A DNA stretch of 64,000 nucleotides from Amphritea sp. (lineage in GTDB: Bacteria; Pseudomonadota; Gammaproteobacteria; Pseudomonadales; Balneatricaceae): positions 124,001-188,000 of the forward strand of contig NZ_JADGEW010000001.1 in the NCBI RefSeq assembly GCF_016744155.1, in the 5' to 3' direction. How positions within the stretch are numbered: the first letter of the stretch is position 1; each line of letters opens with the position of its first letter. Positions 1 to 8,917 of this stretch are shown piece after piece. Under the pieces are notes generated by a model. That model ran no database searches. It was not told the origin of the DNA and saw only the letters and a list, made by a program, of their open reading frames with translations. The position numbers were made by a program, and so were the translations under genes.

Positions 1-630
1 ACCGGTGCAATTTTCCAGGTTGTAGTCAGTTGCCGGACGATTGCCAGCTCCAGGGGAAGTGCCATTCAGATCCTGACCCCAAAGAAGGAACTCGATGGCG
101 TGATAACCGGTGGCGACGTTGGCTTCGATTCCATCGATTTCATGCAGGGTGTCTGATAGTAATTCTGGTGTAATGTTGCTCGCATCAACCTGGGCGCCGC
201 CGATTCGCAGGGTGGCGTTGGCAATGACATTGGCGCGGTACTGGGTGTTTTCATCTGACTCTGAGCCGTAGAGGCTACTGTCGACATAATCGATCAGACC
301 TTCATCCAGCGGCCATGAATTTACCCGACCCTCCCAATCATCGACGATGGTGTTACCAAAGCGGTATGCTTCGGATTGTTGATAAGGGACGCGGGCGGCG
401 ATCCATGCTGAGCGTGCTTTATCCAGTGAGCTTTGATTTGGGTTGCTTAGCAGGTTGTTCGTGCTTAGCTGCAGCTCCTTTGCGCTCTTGAGCGAGTCTT
501 CATAGGTTGCATGGGCAATATCAGCGTAGGTGCTAATAATTTCAGCAGGTGTCGGTGCAGCAATCAAGGCTACGGGATAGTGGAGTGTTCCGGCGAGGGC
601 GACGGAGGTGAGTAAGGTTTTGAATTGCAT
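1..630 (-). CDS. Imelysin-family (IrpA-like) periplasmic protein, 3' part outside window
   Basis: The minus-strand frame stays open from an ATG at 630 to the window edge, giving about 210 residues. It begins with a probable signal peptide (hydrophobic stretch, then an AAP junction near residue 25). The imelysin hallmark GxHxxE is visible as GYHAIEF, followed by LLWGQD. Imelysins are periplasmic or outer-membrane-associated proteins linked to iron acquisition; their exact role is not settled. An AGGAG ribosome binding site lies about 9 bases before the ATG. It follows the di-haem oxidoreductase gene on the same strand, a pairing known from imelysin/DHOR iron loci in other gammaproteobacteria. 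A Fur-box-like site lies just upstream. The family call is firm; the end is missing. Confidence 0.88.
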   Translation of the reverse strand, partial: MQFKTLLTSVALAGTLHYPVALIAAPTPAEIISTYADIAHATYEDSLKSAKELQLSTNNLLSNPNQSSLDKARSAWIAARVPYQQSEAYRFGNTIVDDWEGRVNSWPLDEGLIDYVDSSLYGSESDENTQYRANVIANATLRIGGAQVDASNITPELLSDTLHEIDGIEANVATGYHAIEFLLWGQDLNGTSPGAGNRPATDYNLENCTG

Positions 631-666
631 TGCTGGTCTCCTGTAAATTCAGGAGTAAATGCTAAT

Positions 667-688
667 GCAAACAAGAATGATTCGCAAT
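667..688 (-). promoter_or_regulatory. Fur-box-like site upstream of the imelysin gene
   Basis: Read on the minus strand, the core at 672-686 is TGCGAATCATTCTTG, close to the 7-1-7 Fur motif TGATAATnATTATCA with the GAATCATTCT core typical of gammaproteobacterial sites. It lies 37-58 bases before the imelysin start and after the oxidoreductase stop, so it would control the imelysin gene separately under iron limitation. The assignment rests on motif similarity only. Confidence 0.6.
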
Positions 689-762
689 AGCGTTAATGGG
701 TTTTCAGTATCAGTAACAAAAACCGAAACCAGCGTGTCAGTCACATAGGTGAAATGTCGCTT

Positions 763-2235
763 TCACAGAGACTCTAGGAAAGTGATCAATGCATTTCGTT
801 CTACTCTTGTTAAGTTGATAACCTGCTGTCGAGCTGTTTCAGCTTCTCCACCATGCCAGAGAATTGCCTCAAGCAGGTTTCGTGCCCGGCCATCATGGAG
901 AAAGTAGGTATGGCCGCTGACTGTTTTAGTCAGGCCAATTCCCCAAAGAGGTGGCGTTTTCCATTCACGGCCACTGGCTAAGAATTCTGGACGATGGTCT
1001 GCTAAGCCTTCTCCCATATCGTGGAGTAAAAGGTCGCTATAGGGCCAGATGAGTTGTTTGGATTGCTCTGAAAGATGGATGCTGCGCGCCGTTTTGAAGC
1101 TGGGTTGATGGCATTCATGGCAGCCTGCGCGCTGGAAAATTCTCTTCCCCCGGAGTACTTCCGGCTTTTGTGCATCGGGCCGGGCTGGAGGCGCTAGATT
1201 ACCGGTATAGAGCACCAGTTGCTGGACCGTCACTGAGGACGCTTCAGTGTTTTCTTGCAAAGGTGTATTACCATTTGGCTGGTTTAAACAGGACGCTTGG
1301 GTAGAGGTGCAATCCCCCGTTGGTGAAGGCAGGTAAGGCGTAGCAATACCAATATCGCCGCTGAGCGCATTAACGATCTGCTGGATCAGCGTTGGATTAC
1401 CCGCTTTCCAGCCAAATCGTCCCAACGCTTGCTGTTCGCTAAGCCTGTCCCATACCCAGTTTGGTCGGCCTGAGATGCCATTGCCATCACTATCATCCGG
1501 GTCACTCAATCTCAGAATATCGCTTTCCGGAATAGTTTCCAGTAGCAGCAGTCCCAGAACGGCTGGAGCGACTCTGGGTGACAGCATTACATCCGGATGG
1601 AGTGGTCCGAAATTTAACTCACTGATCTTGTATTCAGGCTTGCGTAGGCGGACCACAGCACCATCCGCCATTTTAACCGTCGTCTCAGTATAGTTGATAT
1701 GCATATGACCCTCTTCCGTGAGGCCGTTTATGGCAAAGTTTTGCAGTTGTCCTCCATAGACAGGTTCAGGAATTACGCCAACTTTGCCGCTCTGTAACAG
1801 CTGATGCTGTTCAATGGTCTGCGGTGGAATACTCAGGCGGAGAAACATCGATACGGCCTGGTCATTTGGCCAGTTTGCTGCGGGTGGGTGACCCCGGCCA
1901 TCTCTCAGATGGCACTCCTCGCAGGAATGAGCGTTATATAGCGGTCCGAGTCCGTCACTTGCCGGGGCAGATGAGGGGGATGGCTCCTCCCAAATTTTTG
2001 CAAAAATACTGTCACCCAGTTCAAAGCGTAACCGGTCAGGAAAGCTCATGTTAGCTGATGGGTGAGTGAATGCGTTACGGTCTCGGGGATTGTGATGGCT
2101 GGTGTCGCCTCCTGGCAACTCTTCACCAGGGTTGTATATTGCCATTCCCTCAGTCACCAAATTTGCTGAATCGGTCACTGGAACGCTCAGGATTACAAGC
2201 AAGATAAATAGCTTATAGGGGAGAGTTAGCTGCAC
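763..2235 (-). CDS. Di-haem oxidoreductase (DHOR/thiol oxidoreductase family), c-type cytochrome
   Basis: This 490-residue protein has an N-terminal signal peptide (hydrophobic residues 8-20) and two CxxCH haem-c attachment motifs, CEECH at 105-109 and CHECH at 372-376. That is the arrangement of the di-haem oxidoreductase family (COG3488), distantly related to MauG and di-haem peroxidases. It should be exported and matured in the periplasm. It sits directly upstream of an imelysin gene on the same strand, matching known imelysin/DHOR iron-uptake clusters, so a role in periplasmic iron redox chemistry is likely but inferred. The C-terminal HDGRARNLLEAILWHGGEAE segment is characteristic of the family. 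Confidence 0.9.
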   Translation of the reverse strand: MQLTLPYKLFILLVILSVPVTDSANLVTEGMAIYNPGEELPGGDTSHHNPRDRNAFTHPSANMSFPDRLRFELGDSIFAKIWEEPSPSSAPASDGLGPLYNAHSCEECHLRDGRGHPPAANWPNDQAVSMFLRLSIPPQTIEQHQLLQSGKVGVIPEPVYGGQLQNFAINGLTEEGHMHINYTETTVKMADGAVVRLRKPEYKISELNFGPLHPDVMLSPRVAPAVLGLLLLETIPESDILRLSDPDDSDGNGISGRPNWVWDRLSEQQALGRFGWKAGNPTLIQQIVNALSGDIGIATPYLPSPTGDCTSTQASCLNQPNGNTPLQENTEASSVTVQQLVLYTGNLAPPARPDAQKPEVLRGKRIFQRAGCHECHQPSFKTARSIHLSEQSKQLIWPYSDLLLHDMGEGLADHRPEFLASGREWKTPPLWGIGLTKTVSGHTYFLHDGRARNLLEAILWHGGEAETARQQVINLTRVERNALITFLESL

Positions 2236-2467
2236 TGTGTTATTCCATTAATTTTGCAGGGTCACTATTGAATAGTTACTTTGAGTATACTTCCTCTGCC
2301 ATACATTACGATCTCCATTGGTATCATATGAAGTTGACTAGGTGGGTAATGCCAGAGAAATAGTTATATCTCTCTTCAGGATAGTACAGCATTAGCGCTA
2401 TTTACATTTGTTCACCGGCCAGCGCATCGTATCCAGGTGTTTAATACCTATCAGGATGAAACGCCAA

Positions 2468-2502
2468 CCAAAAAAAGAGGCCAGCAATAATTGCTGGCCT
2501 CT
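2468..2502 (-). terminator. Rho-independent terminator of the peroxiredoxin-glutaredoxin gene
   Basis: A 12-bp perfect stem (2476-2487 paired with 2491-2502) with a TAA loop lies 9 bases beyond the stop of the Prx-Grx gene. On the minus strand it is followed by a run of seven T residues. Confidence 0.9.
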
Positions 2503-2510
2503 GGTGGTCT

Positions 2511-3242
2511 TTATGAGAAGTGCGCCTCCAGTTCGTCTGCTCCACCGATTCGCTGACCATCGATAAAGACCTGCGGGGTGGTGCCCTGGCCACTAATAGC
2601 GGCTAATGAGCTGTAACTCAGACCGTGGCTGCCCAACTCTACCTCTTCATAGCTTAAGCCTTTTTCTTGCAACAGCTTCTTGGCGCGTATGCAGTGCGGG
2701 CATCCAGGTTTGGTAAGGATGCTTACCCGTTTTGGTTGCTCAGCCGTTGGGTTGATGTAAGCGAGCATAGTATCGGCATCGGATACTTTGAACGGGTCGC
2801 CTGGCAGATCGGGTTCGATAAACTGTTTTTCGATGACGCCATCGACGACCAGCATAGAGTAGCGCCAGCTGCGTTTGCCAAAGCCCAGTTCTTCCTTATC
2901 CACCAGCATTTCCATTCCGGCAGCAAATTCGCCGTTGCCATCAGGAACAAAAGTGATGTTTTCCGCGCCCTGGTCTCCCTGCCAAGCGTTCATTACAAAG
3001 GTATCGTTTACTGATAGGCAGATAATGCTGTCAACACCTTCGCTTGCAAATACCGGCGCTAGTTCGTTATATCGAGGTAAGTGAGTAGTCGAGCAGGTTG
3101 GGGTGAACGCGCCAGGTAACGCAAATACAACCACTTTTTTGCCGGCAAACAGATCATCTGTAGTGATATCAACCCATTGATTGTTTTGCTGGGTATGAAA
3201 GGTTACTTGTGGAATGGTTTGGCCTTCTCTGTTGGTGGGCAT
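2511..3242 (-). CDS. Peroxiredoxin-glutaredoxin hybrid protein (Prx5-Grx fusion)
   Basis: At 243 residues this fuses an atypical two-Cys peroxiredoxin of the Prx5 type (1-165, peroxidatic Cys50 in PGAFTPTC) to a C-terminal glutaredoxin (172-243, active site CPHC at 181-184, with TTPQVFIDG near the end). In characterised homologues such as the Haemophilus hybrid peroxiredoxin, the glutaredoxin domain recycles the peroxidase with glutathione, giving a one-protein glutathione-dependent hydroperoxide reductase. No signal peptide is present, so it is cytosolic. It is monocistronic, ending at a strong terminator. The leader of about 245 bases is AT-rich; I could not establish an OxyR site there. 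Confidence 0.95.
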   Translation of the reverse strand: MPTNREGQTIPQVTFHTQQNNQWVDITTDDLFAGKKVVVFALPGAFTPTCSTTHLPRYNELAPVFASEGVDSIICLSVNDTFVMNAWQGDQGAENITFVPDGNGEFAAGMEMLVDKEELGFGKRSWRYSMLVVDGVIEKQFIEPDLPGDPFKVSDADTMLAYINPTAEQPKRVSILTKPGCPHCIRAKKLLQEKGLSYEEVELGSHGLSYSSLAAISGQGTTPQVFIDGQRIGGADELEAHFS

Positions 3243-3505
3243 CTTTTCTTTCCTTCAAATGTGATTGGTTTCGATGGATCAATAATGACAAAGACTCTTG
3301 GTTTAATGAAATCAATTAAATAAACAGAGTTGATAGCTAAAAACTAACAGTGGTGTTTTTATTGTTCTTATGGATTCTTGTGAGGGGACTCATATTGTTA
3401 ATCTTTAGCCGACTTATGGGCTCTTCTGCTGGCCTAAGTGGGTTAAATCCCTTAAAGTGAGCGCGCATTTAGAGAAATTGATTTTTATTGTTCTGGTATC
3501 CGTTT

Positions 3506-5005
3506 ATGCGTCCCCTCCTCCAAGCTTACTATAGTAATTTTCTGGGTAATTCGCCCAGTTGGTATAAGCAGGCTATTCTCTGCTTTCTACTCGTAAATCC
3601 CATTGCCCTCATGATATTTGGACCTGTTACCGCGGGCTGGCTGCTGATTTTTGAGTTTATATTTACTCTGTCTATGGCACTTAAATGCTATCCGCTGTTG
3701 CCTGGTGGCTTATTGGCGATCGAATCAGTGCTGATGCACCTGACAGAGCCCTCAAGTCTTTACCATGAAGTGTCGTCTAACCTGCCGGTGATTCTGTTGC
3801 TGATGTTTATGGTTGCGGGTATCTACTTTATGAAAGGGATGTTGCTCTACGTCTTTACCAAACTGTTACTAAATGTGCGTAATAAAACGGCGCTTTCGTT
3901 GCTGTTTGCCCTGATGGGGGCTGTTCTTTCAGCGTTTCTGGACGCTTTGACGGTGACTGCCGTACTTATCAGTGCTGCTGTTGGTTTTTATTCTATTTAT
4001 CATCGGGTGGTTTCTGGAAGTCATAAAGATGCGGATCATGATCACTCCGTAGATGATCATCTGCATGAAAATCATCGGATAGAACTGGATAAGTTCCGCG
4101 CATTTTTGCGAAATCTACTGATGCATGGTGCAGTAGGAACGGCGTTAGGAGGTGTGTGTACTTTGGTGGGAGAACCACAAAACCTTCTGATTGGTGAAAA
4201 AATGGGTTGGCACTTTGTCGAGTTTTTTGTCCATATGGCACCTGTTTCAATGCCGGTGCTGGCTTGTGGTTTGCTCACAACTATCCTGTTGGAGCGAACC
4301 GGTTGGTTTGGCTATGGTGCTCATATTCCAGAGCCGGTGTTTAATATTCTCAAAGACTTTGATCGTGAAGCACAATCCCAATGGGGGTCGAAGGAGCGGG
4401 CGGAGCTGTATACGCAGTTCGCAGTGGCTATTTTTCTGATTTTGGCGTTAGCATTGCATCTGGCCGAAGTGGGTATTATTGGTCTGACGGTCATCGTTTT
4501 ACTGACCAGTATGAACGGTATTACTGAAGAGCATCGGATAGGTCGGGCGTTTGAAGAAGCGTTGCCCTTTACCGCTTTGCTGGTGGTATTTTTCACCATT
4601 GTCTCAGTGATTCACGATCAGCATCTGTTCACCCCGGTGATTGAATGGGTACTGCATATGGATCTGCGTAATCAGCCAGCGATGTTCTTTGTCGCTAACG
4701 GTTTGCTTTCAGCGATCAGTGACAATGTATTTGTTGCTACCGTTTATATTAATGAAGTGACTGATGCGTTCCGCAGCGGCAGAATCAGCCGCGAACACTT
4801 TGAGAGCTTAGCGATAGCGATTAATACAGGAACGAACCTGCCCAGTGTTGCTACGCCGAATGGTCAGGCTGCGTTTCTGTTTCTATTGACCTCGGCAGCT
4901 GCGCCGCTTGTCAGACTCTCTTATATGCGGATGGTGTATATGGCACTGCCCTACACTATTGTGCTGAGTGTGAGCGGATTGCTGGCTGTTTTGTTCCTAG
5001 TCTGA
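3506..5005 (+). CDS. nhaB: Na+/H+ antiporter NhaB
   Basis: This integral inner-membrane antiporter exchanges cytoplasmic Na+ for external H+. The family signature stretches are clear: [11 protein letters not shown] at the N terminus, [41 protein letters not shown] and [19 protein letters not shown]. The length of 499 residues is normal for NhaB. I place the start at the ATG at 3506, because this aligns with E. coli NhaB; a TTG six codons upstream (3488) is possible and neither has a clear ribosome binding site. A cytosolic loop near residues 172-195 is unusually rich in His and Asp ([18 protein letters not shown]). NhaB suits a marine lifestyle. Confidence 0.95.
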   Translation: MRPLLQAYYSNFLGNSPSWYKQAILCFLLVNPIALMIFGPVTAGWLLIFEFIFTLSMALKCYPLLPGGLLAIESVLMHLTEPSSLYHEVSSNLPVILLLMFMVAGIYFMKGMLLYVFTKLLLNVRNKTALSLLFALMGAVLSAFLDALTVTAVLISAAVGFYSIYHRVVSGSHKDADHDHSVDDHLHENHRIELDKFRAFLRNLLMHGAVGTALGGVCTLVGEPQNLLIGEKMGWHFVEFFVHMAPVSMPVLACGLLTTILLERTGWFGYGAHIPEPVFNILKDFDREAQSQWGSKERAELYTQFAVAIFLILALALHLAEVGIIGLTVIVLLTSMNGITEEHRIGRAFEEALPFTALLVVFFTIVSVIHDQHLFTPVIEWVLHMDLRNQPAMFFVANGLLSAISDNVFVATVYINEVTDAFRSGRISREHFESLAIAINTGTNLPSVATPNGQAAFLFLLTSAAAPLVRLSYMRMVYMALPYTIVLSVSGLLAVLFLV

Positions 5006-5219
5006 CCAGTCGCTGCCAGAATTTCTCTAGTACGCCGGGCTCCTCTGGAGCTGTAATCTTAGTGGCCTGGCGTTGCAGACGTCGAAGCTCTCGTCTCTCC
5101 CATGCAGCATTGGCTTTATCAGCGTAGCGGGTTTGTTGAGCTGCGCTCAGTTGTGTTGAACCGGGTGCTATAACTGTTTTACTTCGGCTGGTGACACAGG
5201 CTTTGGGTGAGCTGCACAT
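4956..5219 (-). CDS. Small hypothetical protein, 87 aa
   Basis: I do not recognise a family. The start at 5219 has a strong ribosome binding site (GGAG with good spacing), which favours a real gene. The product is basic, with a helical, Arg/Gln-rich middle ([11 protein letters not shown]), and has no signal peptide or membrane segment. Its last 50 bases overlap the end of nhaB tail to tail. It lies upstream of and co-oriented with nothing obvious; copA on the same strand is transcribed towards it. Confidence 0.5.
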   Translation of the reverse strand: MCSSPKACVTSRSKTVIAPGSTQLSAAQQTRYADKANAAWERRELRRLQRQATKITAPEEPGVLEKFWQRLVRLGTKQPAIRSHSAQ

Positions 5220-5281
5220 AGGAACTTCTCCATCTTTATCGCCCTATTATGCTGTTGTTGGCTGAAATAAAACTGAAAGCC

Positions 5282-7495
5282 TTATCGGCTTGAGCTGGGT
5301 TTGAATAAGCGTAGGCGATTGGCATTACTGACCACGGTCACGGATGAAAACGCCATTGCAGCCCCCGCAATAACCGGACTCAGCAGCATGCCCGTGAGGG
5401 GGAACAGAATCCCTGCTGCCACCGGTATACCCAGAGTGTTGTAGATAAAAGCGCCAAACAAGTTTTGACGGATATTGCCTAGGGTGGCCCGGGATAGCTC
5501 AATCGCATCGGCTACTGAGTGTAAGCTATTGCGAATCAGTACCATATCGGCGCTTTCAATCGCCACATCGGTACCGTTGCCGATGGCAAAACCCACATCC
5601 GCCCGCGCGAGAGCCGGCGCATCATTGATGCCATCACCGCACATGCCTACTTTGTAACCAGCCAGCTGCAGTTTTTCAATCTCATTGGCTTTCTCTTCAG
5701 GTAATACACCCGCAATAAAGTTATCCACACCCACTTGTTTGGCAACCGCCGCAGCGGTCTGTGGATTATCGCCAGTGAGCATAATGACGTTTAGTCCGGC
5801 TTTTTTCAGCCGGGCAATCGCGGTGACAGAGTCCTGCCTTATCGGGTCTGCTATGGCTAACAATCCAGCTAATTGCCCATCGAGAGTGATATACACCGGG
5901 GTTTTTGCCTGTTCTGCCAGTGTTAGCGCCTGAGCATCAAATTTGGCGCAGTCGATCTTCTGTTCAGTCATCCAGGTTTTGTTGCCCAATGCGACCTCAG
6001 TGCCGTCAATATAACCCTTAGCGCCGCGTCCGCTAACCGCCTGAAAGTTTTCCACCGGTAACAGTATCTCTTGCTTTGATTGGGCATAGCGAACAATTGC
6101 CTCTGCCAGCGGGTGTTCAGACGCGGCTTCAAGTGAGGCTGCCAGCTGCAGCATATTGGGTTGATCGGCCAGCATGTCAGTTACCTGAGGCGAGCCTTCG
6201 GTTATTGTGCCGGTTTTGTCTAATACCAGCGTATTCAGTTGTGATGCGCTTTGTAGCGCCTGACCATTGCGGATAAGAATGCCATACTCTGCGGCTTTGC
6301 CTACCCCAACCATCACTGACATCGGTGTTGCCAGCCCCAGAGCACAGGGGCAGGCGATAATAAGCACAGTGGTCGCTGTGATGAGCATATACGCCAGATG
6401 AGGCTCAGGGCCAAGCAGATACCAGAGTAGCGCGGTGAGCAGGCTACAAAGTATCACCACCGGGACAAAGATAGCGGCAACGTTGTCTGCCATTCGGGAT
6501 ATCTCAGGCTTGCTGGCCTGCGCCTGCTTAACCATCTCAATGATCCGGCTCAGGGCCGTTTCACGACCAACCTTCTCTGCTTTAACGATCAATGAGCCGG
6601 ACTTATTCAGCGTGCCAGCGCTGACGTTATCGCCCGTTTTTTTAGTGACGGGCAGAGGTTCTCCGCTCAGCATCGACTCATCGATCAGGCTGCTGCCCTC
6701 CTCTACCAAGGCATCTACTGGAATCTGTTCACCGGGACGAATACGCAATTTATCGCCTACTTCAACCAGATCCAGTGGCAGGTCCAGCTCTTTATCATTG
6801 CGGATTACCCGTGCTGTTTTGGGCTGCAGGTTGAGCAGTCGTTCGACCGCTTCTGAGGTCTTGCCTCGGGCGCGAATCTCCATCGCCAGGCCAAAGTTAA
6901 CCAGACCGATGATCATTGCACTGGCTTCGTAGTAAAGGTGGCGAGAACTTTCCGGCAGCATCTCCGGAAACAATACGACTGCAGTGGAATAAAGCCAGGC
7001 CGCGCCGGTCCCCAGAGCTATCAGACTGTCCATAGTTGCGGAGCCGTTTTTCAACGAGGACCAGGCGCCGTTAAAAAAGTGGCGCCCTGGAAACAACAAA
7101 ATACCTAGTGTGAGTAAGCCTACCAGGCCCCATATCATCTGATCCTGAGAGGAGCGAATGCTCATCTCATCCATCACCATTCCTGCAACCATCAGTGGAA
7201 TACCCACACCGAGGGCTAATAGAGTATTGCGGATGTGGGCCTTGTACTGAGCGGCCTGCTGGGCTTTTTGTCGAGCCCGGTCTTCTGCGTCATTACTGGC
7301 AAGCCGGCCACGGTAGCCGATCTCTGTCAGAGCGCTAATCAGAGTGTCTCCGCCGATAGAACCTTCCACATTCAGACGTCTCTGGGGGAAATCGACTAAA
7401 GCCTGTTCAACATCAGGCAAGGCGTTAATTTTCTTTTCAATTTTTTTAACGCAGCCAGCGCAACTGACATTTTCAAGCAGCAAGGTAATAGTCAT
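5282..7495 (-). CDS. copA: Copper-exporting P1B-type ATPase CopA
   Basis: This 737-residue P-type ATPase pumps Cu+ out of the cytoplasm. It has one N-terminal heavy-metal-associated domain (GMxCxxC-like motif as CAGC at 12-15), the CPC transmembrane metal site (CPCALGLATP, 382-384), the phosphorylation site DKTGTIT near 426, the HP motif in SEHPLAEA and the hinge GDGINDAP. The CPC with a single HMA domain and the neighbouring CueR mark it as a Cu+/Ag+ exporter of the CopA class. It is transcribed from a MerR-type promoter with a 19-bp spacer at 7530-7560. A short hairpin with a T-rich tail overlaps its stop codon. Confidence 0.96.
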   Translation of the reverse strand: MTITLLLENVSCAGCVKKIEKKINALPDVEQALVDFPQRRLNVEGSIGGDTLISALTEIGYRGRLASNDAEDRARQKAQQAAQYKAHIRNTLLALGVGIPLMVAGMVMDEMSIRSSQDQMIWGLVGLLTLGILLFPGRHFFNGAWSSLKNGSATMDSLIALGTGAAWLYSTAVVLFPEMLPESSRHLYYEASAMIIGLVNFGLAMEIRARGKTSEAVERLLNLQPKTARVIRNDKELDLPLDLVEVGDKLRIRPGEQIPVDALVEEGSSLIDESMLSGEPLPVTKKTGDNVSAGTLNKSGSLIVKAEKVGRETALSRIIEMVKQAQASKPEISRMADNVAAIFVPVVILCSLLTALLWYLLGPEPHLAYMLITATTVLIIACPCALGLATPMSVMVGVGKAAEYGILIRNGQALQSASQLNTLVLDKTGTITEGSPQVTDMLADQPNMLQLAASLEAASEHPLAEAIVRYAQSKQEILLPVENFQAVSGRGAKGYIDGTEVALGNKTWMTEQKIDCAKFDAQALTLAEQAKTPVYITLDGQLAGLLAIADPIRQDSVTAIARLKKAGLNVIMLTGDNPQTAAAVAKQVGVDNFIAGVLPEEKANEIEKLQLAGYKVGMCGDGINDAPALARADVGFAIGNGTDVAIESADMVLIRNSLHSVADAIELSRATLGNIRQNLFGAFIYNTLGIPVAAGILFPLTGMLLSPVIAGAAMAFSSVTVVSNANRLRLFKPSSSR

Positions 7496-7529
7496 ACTGT
7501 TTTCTCAGAAACGGTTTTCTCTTAGATAA

Positions 7530-7560
7530 AGCATAGAGCTTCCAGTGACTGTAAGGTCAA
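7530..7560 (-). promoter_or_regulatory. CueR-type copA promoter and operator
   Basis: On the minus strand there is a -35 TTGACC (7555-7560), a 19-bp spacer containing the dyad ACCTTACAGTCACTGGAAGCT, and a -10 TATGCT (7530-7535), 35 bases before copA. The overlong 19-bp spacer with a CTTCCAGT/ACTGGAAG-like dyad is the known architecture of CueR-activated promoters, in which the metal-bound regulator twists the DNA. The cueR gene lies 460 bases away on the other strand. Confidence 0.88.
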
Positions 7561-7637
7561 TCGACAGTTGCATTTTTTCTGAGAACGGGCGAATCTGTAT
7601 AGGAATATGAGAAAACCATAAGAGAATCTGACCTGTT

Positions 7638-7970
7638 TTGATCTGTTATCGTGCCCTTCTAATCCTATTGCTTAGCGTACTGGCTCTTAGCCCTGCGGTT
7701 GCATCCATTTCGTCTGATGTGACTTCTATGGCATCTCATCAAACGATGAATTGTGATGGTGATAGTTGCGATATGGTTGATGCGGATTGTTGTGAAACGG
7801 AGCTGCCGGGGTGTTGCCTGCAGCTATCAGTGGCACTTTTTCTCTGGCCAGCCGGTTTTCATGGGTTTTCATCAGCTCAGAGTCCCCCAGCCTGGACTCT
7901 GTCAGCCTACCATTCGGCAATATCTCCACCGGTATACCACCCTCCTCGCACCGCTATGTTATCTGTTTAA
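7638..7970 (+). CDS. Small Cys-rich secreted protein of the copper module
   Basis: About 110 residues with an N-terminal signal peptide (hydrophobic 5-23, VASISS junction). The mature part has a dense metal-ligand patch (CDGDSCDMVDADCC, then CCLQ) with Met and His nearby, and a Pro-rich end (PPVYHPPR). This resembles small CopL/DUF2946-like proteins encoded beside copper-resistance genes, but I cannot assign the family firmly. The only plausible start is a TTG with a weak ribosome binding site, so the start is uncertain. It lies between the divergent copA promoter and cueR. A periplasmic copper-binding or buffering role is inferred. Confidence 0.55.
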   Translation: MICYRALLILLLSVLALSPAVASISSDVTSMASHQTMNCDGDSCDMVDADCCETELPGCCLQLSVALFLWPAGFHGFSSAQSPPAWTLSAYHSAISPPVYHPPRTAMLSV

Positions 7971-8019
7971 CACGCTGATGAATTAATCACTGTCTGAATA
8001 AAAATAGACGGAGTTCAGT

Positions 8020-8433
8020 ATGAACATTTCTCAGGCTGCAACGGCAGCTGGACTGACCAGTAAGACCATTCGTTTTTATGAGCAGCAAGGGGTTATCCCT
8101 CCCGCTGCCCGGTCGGCTAATGGTTACCGGATTTATACTGAGCAGCAACTGGATAGCTTGCGTTTTATCAAACGGTCCCGGGATATGGGCTTTTCACTGG
8201 ATGAAAGTCGGGAGCTGTTACAGTTATCCCTCGATCCCTCCCGAACCAGTGCAAGTGTTAAGCAAAAAGCAGAGCAGCAGATAACCAGGATAGACCAGCA
8301 GATTGAAGCGCTGCAGCAGATGCGCTCATTGCTGGAAGCCGCCGCAAACCGCTGTCGCGGTGATGAAAGCGCGGAATGTCCAATTTTAGACCAGTTAAAT
8401 GGCGTGGCTGTCGATAACGATAGCCCGGAGTGA
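8020..8433 (+). CDS. cueR: CueR, MerR-family Cu(I)-responsive regulator
   Basis: This 137-residue protein has the MerR winged helix at the N terminus (residues 1-70, KTIRFYEQQGVIP), a dimerisation coiled coil (75-108) and the metal loop with Cys112 and Cys120 in CRGDESAECPI. Those are the exact positions and context of the two Cu(I) ligands in E. coli CueR. It activates copper-efflux promoters by unwinding a 19-bp spacer; such a promoter stands before copA. A GGAG ribosome binding site precedes the ATG. The stop is 3 bases before the next gene, so it is co-transcribed with the DUF411 and cytochrome genes. Confidence 0.95.
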   Translation: MNISQAATAAGLTSKTIRFYEQQGVIPPAARSANGYRIYTEQQLDSLRFIKRSRDMGFSLDESRELLQLSLDPSRTSASVKQKAEQQITRIDQQIEALQQMRSLLEAAANRCRGDESAECPILDQLNGVAVDNDSPE

Positions 8434-8436
8434 AAA

Positions 8437-8916
8437 ATGAAAAAGATCGTCTTAATCTTAGTTGGCCTGCTGGGCCTGACACTCAATAGTTATGCTGCAG
8501 ACCCTGTGTGGCTGGAAGGCAAAACAGATAAGCAGTATGAGATTACGGTTTACCGTAGTGCCAGCTGTGGCTGCTGTAAAGGCTGGATTAGCCACCTGAA
8601 AGACCACAACTTCAGTGTCAAAGATGTGGTTGTAAATGATGTCAATCCTCATAAACAGCGCCTAGGGGTGCCTTCGAAAGCGGCGTCCTGCCATACCGCA
8701 GAAGTGAATGGCAAAGTGATAGAAGGTCACGTTCCTGCGCAGGATATTAAACGCCTTCTTGCCGCTGACAGCGATATTCAGCTACTAGCTGTGCCGGGGA
8801 TGCCTTCCGGCGGGCCGGGTATGGATACAGCGGGTGCTCGTAAGGATTCTTTTACCGTCTATTCGATGGATAGTGATAATCGGGTGGAAAGTTTCAATCA
8901 ATATTCGGATTACTAA
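8437..8916 (+). CDS. DUF411 family periplasmic protein
   Basis: A 159-residue protein with a clear signal peptide (residues 1-21, cleavage after SYAA) and the DUF411 signature: YRSASCGCCKGWISHL with Cys44, Cys46 and Cys47, a further Cys in ASCHTAEVNGKVIEGHVPA, and VPGMPSGGPGMD. DUF411 proteins occur in metal-resistance loci and are thought to bind metal in the periplasm; no reaction is established. It lies 3 bases after cueR and 1 base before the cytochrome gene, so the three form an operon. Confidence 0.93.
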   Translation: MKKIVLILVGLLGLTLNSYAADPVWLEGKTDKQYEITVYRSASCGCCKGWISHLKDHNFSVKDVVVNDVNPHKQRLGVPSKAASCHTAEVNGKVIEGHVPAQDIKRLLAADSDIQLLAVPGMPSGGPGMDTAGARKDSFTVYSMDSDNRVESFNQYSDY

Positions 8917-8917
8917 G

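Noticed and set aside
3290-3350. Possible OxyR site before the peroxiredoxin-glutaredoxin gene (GATAG...CTAAC)
   Set aside because: Only one half resembles the ATAG-type motif, and spacing of further half-sites does not fit.
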